NCBI GenBank assembly: GCA_045600965.1
Contig: JAZRYW010000043.1
Span: forward strand, 1 to 64,000
Direction: 5' to 3'
Origin: RGIG6374 sp045600965
Lineage (GTDB): Bacteria > Bacteroidota > Bacteroidia > Bacteroidales > UBA932
DNA length: 64,000 bases
The notes beneath the pieces were generated by a model. The model was not told the DNA's origin. It did not search any database and saw only the letters and a list, made by a program, of their open reading frames with translations. This document shows, in pieces, positions 16,325 to 24,789 of this stretch. Position numbers and translations under genes: made by a program. Every line of letters begins with the position of its first letter. The first letter of the stretch is position 1.

Positions 16325-16915
16325 ATGAAGACTCTCGCCTGCACAGGAGGGATAGGCAGCGGCAAATCCTTTCTCATAACGCTTTTCAACGCGCTTGGCG
16401 TGCCGTCCTACGATTCCGACCGCAGGGCGAAGGAGCTCTATGACGAGAATCCTCGGTTGATGGAGGATGTTTCCTCAGCCGTTGGAGGCGGGATTGTCGT
16501 CGACGGACGGCTCGACCGCAGGGCGCTTGCATCGCGCATATTCTCCGATCCGGCCGCTCTTGCCGCCGTGGAGGAACTGGTGCATCCCGCCGTCGCTGAG
16601 GATTTCCTCAAATGGAAGGACAGGCAGGTGACAGAGGCGGGTTTCGTGATATTCGAATCGGCCGTCATACTTGAAAAGCCCGCTGTACGCTTTCTGGCGG
16701 ACAGGATCCTGGTGGTTACCGCCCCGCTGGAGACACGCATCAGGCGCGTTGTGCAGCGCGATGGATCCACAAGGGAGCAGGTCCTGGAGCGTATGTCCAG
16801 ACAGAGGGACGATGAATTTCGGCTCAGTTGCGCGGATTTTGTTATCTTTGCAGATGATTCGGTGGCGAGGCTCCCGCAGGTGCTGGAGGTTATGCGCCGG
16901 ATGCGTGAACAATAG
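16325..16915 (+). CDS. coaE: Dephospho-CoA kinase
   Basis: The 196-residue enzyme performs the last step of coenzyme A synthesis, phosphorylating the 3'-hydroxyl of dephospho-CoA with ATP. The P-loop CTGGIGSGKSFL is at residues 6-17. The substrate-binding DSDRRAKELYDENP, the helix FSDPAALAAVEELVHPAVAEDF and the lid VTAPLETRIRRVVQRDG are all present and in the normal order. The length is standard. It starts one base after the YbbR gene and is the fourth gene of the nusB cluster. Confidence 0.95.
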   Translation: MKTLACTGGIGSGKSFLITLFNALGVPSYDSDRRAKELYDENPRLMEDVSSAVGGGIVVDGRLDRRALASRIFSDPAALAAVEELVHPAVAEDFLKWKDRQVTEAGFVIFESAVILEKPAVRFLADRILVVTAPLETRIRRVVQRDGSTREQVLERMSRQRDDEFRLSCADFVIFADDSVARLPQVLEVMRRMREQ

Positions 16916-16930
16916 GCTTGTCAACAATTT

Positions 16931-17683
16931 ATGGGCATAGGCAACTGGATAATGGGAGCCCTCGGATGGGCGATGTTCGGGCCGATCGGAGGCCTGATAG
17001 GCTATGCCATAGGAGCGCTTCTGGGTGGAGGCATCACCGTCCATCGCGGTGAGGGCTACATAGGTTCGTCCCCACGCGCCGGATTCCCCCGCAGCGAGAC
17101 TCCCCGCAACAGTTTTATGGCAAGTCTGCTGGTCCTCAGCACGGCTGTCATAAAGGCAGACGGGAAGTTCCTCAAGTCCGAACTCGAGTTCGTGAAGCAG
17201 TTCATCCGCGCCAATTTCGGCGAGCAGTCCGTCAACGAGGCCCTTCAGATACTCAAGACCCTTTATGAGAAGGACGTGAACGTATATGAGGTGGGTTCTC
17301 AGATCCGTGCGAATATGAACTATTCACAGAGGATTCAGCTGTTCCATTACCTGGCCAACCTCGCGCAGTGCGACGGGTCCGTTTCGCAGAGCGAGATAGA
17401 CGTGCTGAAGATGGTCGCTTCGTCCATCGGCCTTTCCGACTCCGACACGCAGTCGGTGCTCTCGATGTTCAGGGACACCATCGATGACGCCTACAAGGTG
17501 CTCGGCGTCCCCGCCTCCGCCACTGACGACGAAGTCCGCAAGGCATATAAGAAGATGGCTATGAAGAATCACCCCGACAAGGTGGCGACCCTCGGACCCG
17601 AGATACAGAAGGCTGCCGAGGAGAAGTTCAAGGCCATCCAGGATGCCTATGAGAAAATCAAGAAGAACCGCGGGATGAAATGA
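16931..17683 (+). CDS. DnaJ-domain co-chaperone with TerB-like domain (DjlA-like)
   Basis: The 250-residue protein has a glycine-rich hydrophobic N-terminus (residues 5-37) that could insert in or lie on the membrane. A TerB-like helical domain follows (about 60-165, VLSTAVIKADGKFLKSELEFVK), then a C-terminal J domain (about 190-250). The HPD motif is intact in MKNHPDKVATLG. Such DjlA-type proteins recruit DnaK through the J domain. It lies 15 bases after coaE. The repeat element A2 begins 17 bases after its stop. Confidence 0.88.
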   Translation: MGIGNWIMGALGWAMFGPIGGLIGYAIGALLGGGITVHRGEGYIGSSPRAGFPRSETPRNSFMASLLVLSTAVIKADGKFLKSELEFVKQFIRANFGEQSVNEALQILKTLYEKDVNVYEVGSQIRANMNYSQRIQLFHYLANLAQCDGSVSQSEIDVLKMVASSIGLSDSDTQSVLSMFRDTIDDAYKVLGVPASATDDEVRKAYKKMAMKNHPDKVATLGPEIQKAAEEKFKAIQDAYEKIKKNRGMK

Positions 17684-17699
17684 CCCGCAACAGAATATT

Positions 17700-17863
17700 A
17701 GAATCTGTTTTGAAATGATTAACTTCAATACTTATGTTTCTTTTTCGCATATTTTTCACTGCTTTTCAGTCACAACGGAACCCCGTTGCTCCTTCAAATC
17801 ATCAAAAAATCTACTGAAAAATAACCAATAATAATTTTCGTGAACCATTTCAAAACAGATTCT
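17700..17863 (+). repeat. 164-bp element with terminal inverted repeats, copy 2 (family A)
   Basis: The ends AGAATCTGTTTTGAAATG and CATTTCAAAACAGATTCT are a perfect 18-bp inverted pair. The core CAGTCA, stem CAACGG-AACC-CCGTTG and CTCCTTC lies at 17767-17795. It differs from copy 1 (63-226) by four substitutions, in the same orientation relative to the flanking genes. It fills the gap between the DnaJ-domain gene and the DUF5606 gene; the latter's start is 15 bases beyond it, so the element supplies that gene's entire upstream region. Confidence 0.88.
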
Positions 17864-17878
17864 TAAATTATCAGCATT

Positions 17879-18316
17879 ATGGAAAAGACAGATCTCAAGA
17901 AAGTACTTTCAATATCGGGAACTCCCGGCCTCTATCATCACGTTGCGCAGTCACGCAGCGGTGTCATCGTTGAAGCCCTTGCCGACGGGCACAGGACATC
18001 TTTCGGCCTCAATGCCAAAATTTCCTCGCTCAGTGACATCTCCATCTACACCGACGCCGACGATATGAGCCTCAAGGACGTGTTCCTGGCTATGAAGGCC
18101 GTTCTCGGCGATGACGACGCCCCCAACGCGAAATCGGATCCGGAAGCTCTCAAGGCATTCTTCGCCAAGGCGGTTCCCACATACGACCGCGACCGCTTCT
18201 ATGTATCCCATATGAAGAAGGTTGTGGAATGGTACAACCTCATCAAGAACCACGCTTCCCTCGAATTCGAAGAGGAAGAGAAAGAGAACGAGAACGCAGA
18301 ACAGCCCCAGGCGTAA
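17879..18316 (+). CDS. DUF5606 family protein, function unknown
   Basis: The 145-residue acidic, soluble protein begins MEKTDLKKVLSISGTPGLYHHVAQSR, matching the Bacteroidota family DUF5606. A compact N-terminal SH3-like region (LSISGTPGLY to SLSDISIYTD) is followed by helices and a very acidic tail (EFEEEEKENENAEQ). No catalytic residues are apparent. It is one base upstream of rimO, which is constant enough to suggest cotranscription. Its start lies just after a mobile-looking repeat, so promoter information must be inside the repeat or further upstream. Confidence 0.85.
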   Translation: MEKTDLKKVLSISGTPGLYHHVAQSRSGVIVEALADGHRTSFGLNAKISSLSDISIYTDADDMSLKDVFLAMKAVLGDDDAPNAKSDPEALKAFFAKAVPTYDRDRFYVSHMKKVVEWYNLIKNHASLEFEEEEKENENAEQPQA

Positions 18317-18317
18317 G

Positions 18318-19634
18318 GTGCGTAAGATAAGGCTCATAACTCTGGGTTGTTCAAAAAACCTCGTCGATTCCGAGCATCTGCTGCGGCAGATTGCACGCTT
18401 TCCGTTCGACATATCCGTCTCTGACGGCGACCTTTCGCGCGACGGAGTCGACACGGTGATTCTCAACACCTGCGGATTCATCAAGGACGCAAAGGAGGAG
18501 TCGATTGAGGCGATAATGCGCGCTGTGGATGCAAAGATTCGCGGCTATATACGACATATCTATGTATTCGGCTGTCTTTCACAAAGATACGGTGAAGAGC
18601 TGCGTGCCTCCATCCCCGAGGTGGACGGCTTCTTCGGGGCCTTTGACCAGGAATCCGTTCTGAAGGCCCTCGGAATCGCTTCCAGCCCGCTGCTGGCAAC
18701 CGAACGCTATCTGACAACTCCGGGACATTATGCCTATCTGAAGATTTCCGAAGGCTGCGACCGCCACTGCGCCTACTGCGCCATTCCCAACATACGGGGG
18801 CGGCACGTTTCAGTCCCTATGGACGAGCTCCTCAGGGAGGCTGAATGGCTCGCCTCGAAAGGCGTCAGGGAGCTGATAGTCATAGCCCAGGATACAACCT
18901 GGTACGGTCTTGACCTCTACGGCCGGAGGATGCTCGGCACGCTGCTGGAGAGACTTTCACGCATAGAGGGGATAGAATGGATCAGGGTGCATTACAGCTA
19001 CCCGGACGGCTTTCCCGACGATGTCCTCGAGCAGATGGCCTTCAATCCGAAAGTCTGCAAGTACATAGACATACCTCTGCAGCATTCCTCCGACAAGGTG
19101 CTTGCAATGATGCGCCGCAACATCACCGGCGCGCAGACCCGCGCCCTTGTCGAGAAGTTCCGCGAGAAGGTGCCCGGAGTTGTGCTGCGCACGACACTCA
19201 TCGTCGGACATCCGGGCGAGGGAGCGCGCGATTTCCGGGACCTGATGCAGTTTGTCTCCGACTGCCGTTTCGAGCGCCTCGGCGCCTTCACCTACAGCCG
19301 TGAAGAGGGGACCTGGGCCGCTATGAACTACCGCAACAGCGTGCCGGAAAGGGTGAAGCGCGAGCGCTATGAGCAGCTTATGGAACTTCAGAGCGCCATA
19401 TCCCTCGAATGCAACCGCCGCAGGGTGGGCACAGTCGAGAGGGTGCTTGCCGACTCCTTCACCGACGGCGTGCTTGTCACCCGTTCGCAGAGCGAGTCGC
19501 CCGAGGTGGACGGCGAGATACTTGTTGGCGGAGAGACCTTCCGCAGCGGTTTCGCGCCGGCGTCACTGATCGGCAAATTTATGGATGTCCGCATCACAGG
19601 TGCGGATGAGTATGACCTTTTGGCTGAATTGTAG
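18318..19634 (+). CDS. rimO: Ribosomal protein uS12 methylthiotransferase RimO
   Basis: This radical-SAM enzyme of 438 residues adds a methylthio group to an aspartate of ribosomal protein uS12. The N-terminal MTTase domain has LGCSKNLVDSE and NTCGFIKDAKEES; the radical-SAM cluster motif is CDRHCAYCAIP near residue 152; a TRAM domain ends the protein. I chose the GTG at 18318, one base after the DUF5606 stop, because translation then begins at the conserved RKIRLITLGCSKNLVD. An ATG-led frame from 18222 would overlap DUF5606 and adds a low-complexity basic tract unlike the family. Confidence 0.92.
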   Translation: MRKIRLITLGCSKNLVDSEHLLRQIARFPFDISVSDGDLSRDGVDTVILNTCGFIKDAKEESIEAIMRAVDAKIRGYIRHIYVFGCLSQRYGEELRASIPEVDGFFGAFDQESVLKALGIASSPLLATERYLTTPGHYAYLKISEGCDRHCAYCAIPNIRGRHVSVPMDELLREAEWLASKGVRELIVIAQDTTWYGLDLYGRRMLGTLLERLSRIEGIEWIRVHYSYPDGFPDDVLEQMAFNPKVCKYIDIPLQHSSDKVLAMMRRNITGAQTRALVEKFREKVPGVVLRTTLIVGHPGEGARDFRDLMQFVSDCRFERLGAFTYSREEGTWAAMNYRNSVPERVKRERYEQLMELQSAISLECNRRRVGTVERVLADSFTDGVLVTRSQSESPEVDGEILVGGETFRSGFAPASLIGKFMDVRITGADEYDLLAEL

Positions 19635-19637
19635 ATT

Positions 19638-20384
19638 ATGAAACTTCTGGAAGGAAAGACCGCGCTGATTACCGGAGCGGCAAGGGGCATAGGAAGATCG
19701 ATAGCCCTCAAGTTCGCCTCCGAAGGCGCTGACATAGCATTCACCGACCTGGTCATCGATGACGAGGCCCTTGCCACCAAGGCTCTCATCGAGGCCGAAG
19801 GCGTGCGCGCTTTCGCCCTCGCGTCCAATGCGGCCTCGTTCGAAGACGCTCACAATGCAGTGGCCGCAGTTCAGGCCGAGTTCGGACATATAGACATTTT
19901 GGTGAACAACGCCGGTATCACCCGTGACGGCCTTCTTATGCGTATGACCGAGGAGCAGTGGGACAGCGTCATCAATGTCAACCTCAAGAGCGCGTTCAAC
20001 TTCACCCGCGCCATTTCGCAGGTGATGCTCCGTCAGCGCTCCGGTTCGATAATTATGATAAGTTCCGTTGTAGGCATAGGCGGAAATCCGGGCCAGGCCA
20101 ACTATGCCGCCTCAAAGGCCGGTATGATAGCCCTTGCCAAGACGGTGGCAAAGGAACTGGGATCGCGCGGCGTGCGCGCCAATGCGGTCGCCCCCGGTTT
20201 CATACTGACCAGGATGACGGAGAATATGCCTCCCGAAACATTGAAGGAGTGGGAATCCCGTATTCCCCTGCGCAGGGGAGGTGCACCGGAGGAGATTGCC
20301 AAGGCCTGCGTCTTCCTCGCAAGCGACCTTTCATCATACGTCACAGGTCAGGTCATCCTTGTTGACGGCGGAATGGGAATGTAA
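19638..20384 (+). CDS. fabG: 3-oxoacyl-[acyl-carrier-protein] reductase
   Basis: The 248-residue short-chain dehydrogenase reduces 3-oxoacyl-ACP with NADPH in fatty acid elongation. The nucleotide motif TGAARGIGRS is at residues 12-21, followed by NNAGITRDGLLMRM. The catalytic Ser (MISSVVGIGGNPGQ), then YAASKAG with Tyr and Lys, and the C-terminal VTGQVILVDGGMGM complete the FabG signature. It follows rimO by three bases and precedes a lipoprotein gene by five, so these genes form one operon. Other short-chain dehydrogenases are possible but the C-terminus is very FabG-like. Confidence 0.93.
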   Translation: MKLLEGKTALITGAARGIGRSIALKFASEGADIAFTDLVIDDEALATKALIEAEGVRAFALASNAASFEDAHNAVAAVQAEFGHIDILVNNAGITRDGLLMRMTEEQWDSVINVNLKSAFNFTRAISQVMLRQRSGSIIMISSVVGIGGNPGQANYAASKAGMIALAKTVAKELGSRGVRANAVAPGFILTRMTENMPPETLKEWESRIPLRRGGAPEEIAKACVFLASDLSSYVTGQVILVDGGMGM

Positions 20385-20389
20385 CGGAT

Positions 20390-21259
20390 ATGAGACTCTT
20401 CAGGCTTCTTTCAGAGCTGGCGCTCGTCGCGACCGTGACCTTGTCAACGGCCTGCTCCGGAGTGTCGCGGACCGTCGTCGAGTATGAAAGGCTCAAGGAC
20501 TCCGATGTCTCATCCGAGATCATTTCCCTGCCGATGAGTTTCATTTTCGACAACGATTCTTCGGAGGCGTCCAGATTCCTCACTCTGATGAAGGAGGGTA
20601 TGACGGAATATCTGGATATCGTGCCGGACAGTTTGGCCAGAGCAAGGTTCGTGATAGACTCCGTCGCAGTGGACAGCGTGACTGTCGATGTCTTCCTGTC
20701 CTTTGATGAATATACCGACAAGTATATCTGGAACATCGAGGCCACCAGACCCATATATGTGAGGATGATTCTCGAAACCCCCGATACGACGGCGTGTTAT
20801 GACTTCGCCGACGAACTCTTCTGGACGGTGGGTGTGGCCGACACTACGGTCGGACCGCAGGCCAGGGCCCTGGCGATGAGATATTATCCCACCGCGGCAA
20901 GGCATTACGGCACCGACGTGGCCGATATGTTCTTCCCCAGCTGGGAGACCGACACCCGCACCATCTTCACCCGCCCGAACCGCAGATGGGCCGCTGCCGG
21001 GCAATTGGCGGGAGAGCTCCTGTGGGAGGATGCCAGGGCTGTCTGGATGGATTACACCGACACCGGCAACCGTGCGGTCAATGCCGCCGCGGCATACAAC
21101 ATTGCCGTCTCCTACGAGATGACAAAACAATACGCCATTGCTCTCCAATGGCTGGACTTCATTGACAAATTTTACCCCGAATACAAGTCCGTGACACTCC
21201 GCAGGGAATGTGAGTCGCGGCTCGGTATAAAGACTGAATTATGGCAAAGACAAGAATAG
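20390..21259 (+). CDS. Hypothetical lipoprotein, possibly DUF6340-like
   Basis: The 289-residue protein has a lipoprotein signal (VTLSTACSG, Cys at about 22). The mature part alternates beta strands and helices and ends with a TPR-like stretch, AVNAAAAYNIAVSYEMTKQYAIALQWLDF. The phrases RPIYVRM and RRWAAAGQLAGELLW recall a Bacteroidota lipoprotein family annotated DUF6340, but I cannot confirm that. Its last 19 bases overlap the start of pdxA. It probably faces the periplasm; no function is evident. Confidence 0.8.
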   Translation: MRLFRLLSELALVATVTLSTACSGVSRTVVEYERLKDSDVSSEIISLPMSFIFDNDSSEASRFLTLMKEGMTEYLDIVPDSLARARFVIDSVAVDSVTVDVFLSFDEYTDKYIWNIEATRPIYVRMILETPDTTACYDFADELFWTVGVADTTVGPQARALAMRYYPTAARHYGTDVADMFFPSWETDTRTIFTRPNRRWAAAGQLAGELLWEDARAVWMDYTDTGNRAVNAAAAYNIAVSYEMTKQYAIALQWLDFIDKFYPEYKSVTLRRECESRLGIKTELWQRQE

Positions 21260-22365
21260 GAATTACCCAGGGTGACTCGAACGGCATAGGCTACGAGGTC
21301 ATCATCAAGGCTCTCGCCGACTCCAGGCTGCTTGAAATATGCACTCCGGTGGTGTACGGCTGCTCACGCACCTTCAATTTCTACCGCAAGGGCATATCCG
21401 ACACCGAACAGATGAGCCTCAACATCATCAACAATGCCAAGGACTGCCATTCCAAGAGAATCAATTTCATAAACTGCGTTCCCGAAACTCTGGCCGTAGA
21501 GCCGGGCCAGCCCACCGCGGATGCGGCAAAGGCGGCTGTCATTTCGCTTGAGGCCGCTGTGGCGGACCTTCTGGCATGCAATCTGGATGCCATCGTGACG
21601 GCTCCTGTCAACAAGCATACGCTCAGCGACGCCGGTTTCGAATATACGGGCCATACGGAATATCTTATCTCCAAATGCGCCTGCAAGGACGGGCTTATGT
21701 TCCTCTGCTCGGAAAATCTGAAGGTGGGCGTCGTGACCAATCATCTGCCCATCTCTCAAGTGGGGAAGGCCGTCACCACAGAGGCGATATCCGCCAAGAT
21801 AAGGATTATGGACGAATCGCTCCGCAAGGATTTCGCCATAGGCAGGCCCAAGATAGCCGTGCTGGGTCTCAACCCGCACGCCGGTGATGCAGGCACGCTC
21901 GGCTCTGAGGAGCAGAACATAATACTGCCCGCGATAAACCGGGCCCGTCAGGAAGGCATACTCGCCTACGGACCATATTCCCCGGACGGTTTCTTCGCAA
22001 ACGGAGGGCAGGGCAGGTTCGACGCGGTGCTCGCCATGTATCACGACCAGGGGCTCATCCCGTTCAAGGCTCTTTCGTTCGACGACGGTGTCAACTTTAC
22101 CGCCGGACTTCCCGTGGTCCGCACATCGCCTGACCACGGAACTGCCTATGAGATAGCGGGAAAGAACTGCGCGGATTCGAGTTCCATGCTCCACGCGATA
22201 CTCGGCGCGGTTGACATCTGCCGCAACCGCCAGCAGTTCGCCTTGCTCCGCGAAAACCCTCTGGATGCGAAACGCTTCGAGACGCAGGGTCAGGACAGAC
22301 GCTTTGAAAAGATGTTCGAGAAGGACTTCGACAAGTCTTTCAAGTCTGTCGATGGCAATGAGTGA
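21241..22365 (+). CDS. pdxA: 4-hydroxythreonine-4-phosphate dehydrogenase
   Basis: The 374-residue enzyme oxidises 4-phosphohydroxy-threonine in the DXP-dependent route to pyridoxal phosphate. It shows the opening RIGITQGDSNGIGYEV, metal-binding histidines in YTGHTEYL, NPHAGDAGTLG and MYHDQGLIPFK, and the C-terminal VVRTSPDHGTAYEIAG. Length is typical, with some extra C-terminal residues. The start overlaps the lipoprotein gene by 19 bases, and the end overlaps rnhA by a few bases, so the operon is tightly packed. Confidence 0.94.
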   Translation: MAKTRIGITQGDSNGIGYEVIIKALADSRLLEICTPVVYGCSRTFNFYRKGISDTEQMSLNIINNAKDCHSKRINFINCVPETLAVEPGQPTADAAKAAVISLEAAVADLLACNLDAIVTAPVNKHTLSDAGFEYTGHTEYLISKCACKDGLMFLCSENLKVGVVTNHLPISQVGKAVTTEAISAKIRIMDESLRKDFAIGRPKIAVLGLNPHAGDAGTLGSEEQNIILPAINRARQEGILAYGPYSPDGFFANGGQGRFDAVLAMYHDQGLIPFKALSFDDGVNFTAGLPVVRTSPDHGTAYEIAGKNCADSSSMLHAILGAVDICRNRQQFALLRENPLDAKRFETQGQDRRFEKMFEKDFDKSFKSVDGNE

Positions 22366-22822
22366 CCATCCTCTGATAGAACTCTTCACCGACGGAGCCG
22401 CCAGCGGCAATCCGGGCCCGGGAGGCTATGGCGTGGTCCTGCGCTGTGCCGGCTATGAAAAGGAACTTTCAGCGGGGTACAGCCTGACGACCAACAACCG
22501 TATGGAACTTCTGGCCGTCATAACCGGTCTGGAGGCGATAAGATGGGAGAGGGCCGATGTGGTGGTCACCAGTGATTCCTCCTATGTCGTTGATGCCGTG
22601 ACCAAAGGTTGGGTGTTCTCCTGGGAGAAAAAGAATTTCGACAAGAAGGCCAACGAAGATCTCTGGCGCAGGTTCCTTGCAGTTTACCGCCGCCACAACG
22701 TCCGTTTCGTATGGGTGCGGGGACATAACGGACACCCCGAAAACGAACGCTGCGACCGGCTCGCGGTCGCAGCGTACAATTCTGCCGGTCTCCTGCAGGA
22801 CAGGGGATATGAGGCTAGATAA
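22358..22822 (+). CDS. rnhA: Ribonuclease HI
   Basis: The 154-residue enzyme cleaves the RNA strand of RNA-DNA hybrids. The catalytic Asp-Glu-Asp-Asp set is visible: LFTDGAASGNPGPGG, then NNRMELLAVITGLEAI, TSDSSYVVDAVTKGW and NERCDRLA, with the usual WVRGHNGHPEN. I chose the ATG at 22358, which overlaps the pdxA stop; an ATG at 22352 would add two residues. Longer in-frame starts fall in pdxA and encode an Arg/Ser-rich shadow. The 3' end overlaps the convergent htpG by eight bases. Confidence 0.93.
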   Translation: MSDHPLIELFTDGAASGNPGPGGYGVVLRCAGYEKELSAGYSLTTNNRMELLAVITGLEAIRWERADVVVTSDSSYVVDAVTKGWVFSWEKKNFDKKANEDLWRRFLAVYRRHNVRFVWVRGHNGHPENERCDRLAVAAYNSAGLLQDRGYEAR

Positions 22823-24665
22823 GATTCACGCTTCTCTTGATGAACCTGTCAAGCGCCTCTCCCTTGAGAAGGCCGTTGGCAAGCAGCGCAAGGTCGCAGA
22901 CCTGGGATATCAGGTCGGCATCCTTTGTCTGGCGTATGCGCTCCGTAAGAGGATGTTCGCAGTTCACCACCATCTGGTATGATTCGGGCATCGTGCCCAT
23001 ATAGTTCATGCCTCCGCTGACCTGGGCCATATCGCGGTAGCGGCGCATAAACTCGCTCTGTATGAGCATCACGGGCAGTCCTGCGGCTCCCATATTGGCA
23101 AACTTCACTTCAAATTCGGCGTCCTTGGGAAGCTTGTCCGCGAACAGGCCCTGAAGCTCCTTCTTCTCGTCGTCACTGATTTCGGGTTCGGTCGAGGTTT
23201 CCTTCTCTATGAGCCTGTCGGGCGTGTCGGCGTCCACGCGGCTGAACCTCGAGCCCTCGAGCTTGCTTTCGAGCATACTTACGAAATGGGCGCTGAGGGG
23301 TGAGTCGAAGAGCAGCACGTCATATCCGCGGTCCTTGGCGGCGTTGATATAGGAATACTGAGAGTTGACGTCGGTGGCGTAGAGATAGACGGTCTGCTTG
23401 TCCTTGTTCTTCTGCTCGCCTTCAATTGCCTTGGTATAGTCCTCGATGGCGAAGAACTTTCCGTCCGTATTCTTCAGAAGCGCGAACTTCAGGGCGCGCT
23501 CGCAGAACTTCACGTCGGTTAGCATACCGTATTCGATGAAGAGCTTGATGTTGTCCCATTTCTCCTCTGCCTGGGCGCGGTCGTTCCTGAATATCTCCTC
23601 GAGGCGGTCTGCCACCTTCTTGGTGATGTGGGCGGAGATCTTCTTGACGTTGGGGTCGCTCTGCAGATAGCTTCTGGAGACGTTGAGCGGTATGTCCGGC
23701 GAGTCGATCACACCGTGCAGGAGAGTCATGAACTCGGGCACGATGTTCTCCACGTTGTCGGTGACGAACACCTGGTTGCAGTAGAGCTGTATCTTGTTCT
23801 TCATTGCCTCGAGCTTGTTGCTTATCTTGGGGAAGTAGAGCACGCCGGTCAGGTTGAAGGGATAGTCCACGTTGAGGTGTATCCAGAACAGAGGGTCGTC
23901 AGCGCCGGGAAGGAGCTTGTGGTAGAATTCGAGATAATCCTCATCCTTGAGCTCGGCGGGCTTGCGCACCCAGAGCGGGTTGACGTCGTTGATGACGTTG
24001 TCCTCCTCGAGCTCGACCTGCTTGCCGTCCTTCCATTCGGTCTTCTTGCCGAACACCACCTCCACGGGGAGGAACTTGCAGTATTTGTCGAGCAGGGCGC
24101 CGAGCTTGTACTTGTCGGCATAGAGCTTGAACTCGTCGTCGAGGTGAAGTATGATGTCGGTTCCCCTTTCGCTGCGCTCGTCGGGCTCCATCGTGAACTT
24201 GGGGTCTCCCTTGCAGGACCATCTGACTGCAGGCTCTTCCTCACGCCAGCTCCTGGTGACGATCTCCACCTTTTCGGAGACCATGAAGCTGGAGTAGAAA
24301 CCGAGTCCGAAGTGTCCTATGAGGCCTTCCGCCTGATCCTTGTACTTGTCGAGGAATTCGCCGGCGCTGGAGAACGCAATCTGGTTGATGTATTTCTTCA
24401 CTTCCGCCTCGCTCATCCCTATTCCGTGGTCGGAGATTGTAATGGTATGGTTCTTTTCATCGAAGCTCACGCGCACCTTGAGGTCTCCAAGTTCGCCCTT
24501 GAATTCGCCGGTGCGTGCGAGAGCCTTGATCTTCTGAGTCGCGTCGACCGCATTGGACACAAGTTCGCGAAGGAAGATTTCGTGGTCTGAGTAGAGGAAT
24601 TTCTTGATTACCGGAAAGATGTCCTGAGTGGTGACACCTATCGTTCCGCTGTGTTTCTTGTCCAT
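22815..24665 (-). CDS. htpG: Molecular chaperone HtpG (bacterial Hsp90)
   Basis: The 616-residue protein is an ATP-dependent dimeric cytoplasmic chaperone. The GHKL ATPase domain shows FLRELVSNAVDA, ISDHGIGMSEAE and IGHFGLGFYSSFMV, followed by middle-domain catalytic-loop sequences such as VSRSYLQSDPNVKKI. The C-terminal dimerisation domain ends in a short ANGLLKGEALDRFIKRS. I start at the ATG at 24665 (MDKKHSGTIGVTTQDIFPV); 17 further upstream codons are unlike the family and lie over a palindrome. Two palindromes at 24693-24718 and 24741-24759 lie upstream. No CIRCE heat-shock element is present. Confidence 0.94.
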   Translation of the reverse strand: MDKKHSGTIGVTTQDIFPVIKKFLYSDHEIFLRELVSNAVDATQKIKALARTGEFKGELGDLKVRVSFDEKNHTITISDHGIGMSEAEVKKYINQIAFSSAGEFLDKYKDQAEGLIGHFGLGFYSSFMVSEKVEIVTRSWREEEPAVRWSCKGDPKFTMEPDERSERGTDIILHLDDEFKLYADKYKLGALLDKYCKFLPVEVVFGKKTEWKDGKQVELEEDNVINDVNPLWVRKPAELKDEDYLEFYHKLLPGADDPLFWIHLNVDYPFNLTGVLYFPKISNKLEAMKNKIQLYCNQVFVTDNVENIVPEFMTLLHGVIDSPDIPLNVSRSYLQSDPNVKKISAHITKKVADRLEEIFRNDRAQAEEKWDNIKLFIEYGMLTDVKFCERALKFALLKNTDGKFFAIEDYTKAIEGEQKNKDKQTVYLYATDVNSQYSYINAAKDRGYDVLLFDSPLSAHFVSMLESKLEGSRFSRVDADTPDRLIEKETSTEPEISDDEKKELQGLFADKLPKDAEFEVKFANMGAAGLPVMLIQSEFMRRYRDMAQVSGGMNYMGTMPESYQMVVNCEHPLTERIRQTKDADLISQVCDLALLANGLLKGEALDRFIKRSVNLI

Positions 24666-24692
24666 CTGATATGTGTTTTTAGATATTGCTGA

Positions 24693-24718
24693 CAGTGCCG
24701 CGAAATTTCGCGGCACTG
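24693..24718. promoter_or_regulatory. Perfect 26-base palindrome in the htpG leader
   Basis: CAGTGCCGCGAAA is followed immediately by its reverse complement, so the site is a perfect palindrome 27 bases before the htpG ATG. No T tract follows in either direction, so it is not a standard terminator. It could be an operator or an RNA hairpin masking the htpG start. Confidence 0.5.
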
Positions 24719-24740
24719 CTTGTCAATCAAAATATATTCC

Positions 24741-24762
24741 AAGTCACACTGTGTGACTTTTT
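24741..24762. promoter_or_regulatory. Second palindrome between yicC and htpG
   Basis: AAGTCACAC and GTGTGACTT flank a single T. T residues follow only on the plus strand, the wrong side to end the minus-strand yicC transcript. It lies about 28 bases after the yicC stop. It may be an operator or a weak terminator. Confidence 0.4.
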
Positions 24763-24789
24763 GTCAGTTAAGTTATTTTTCACTGCTTG

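Noticed and set aside
21364..22410. 348-residue minus-strand open frame
   Set aside because: It is opposite pdxA and is Arg/Val/His-rich like other shadows.
23628..24590. 320-residue plus-strand open frame
   Set aside because: It is the shadow of htpG on the opposite strand, with no family resemblance.
24693..24718. CIRCE-type heat-shock operator before htpG
   Set aside because: The sequence does not match TTAGCACTC-N9-GAGTGCTAA.
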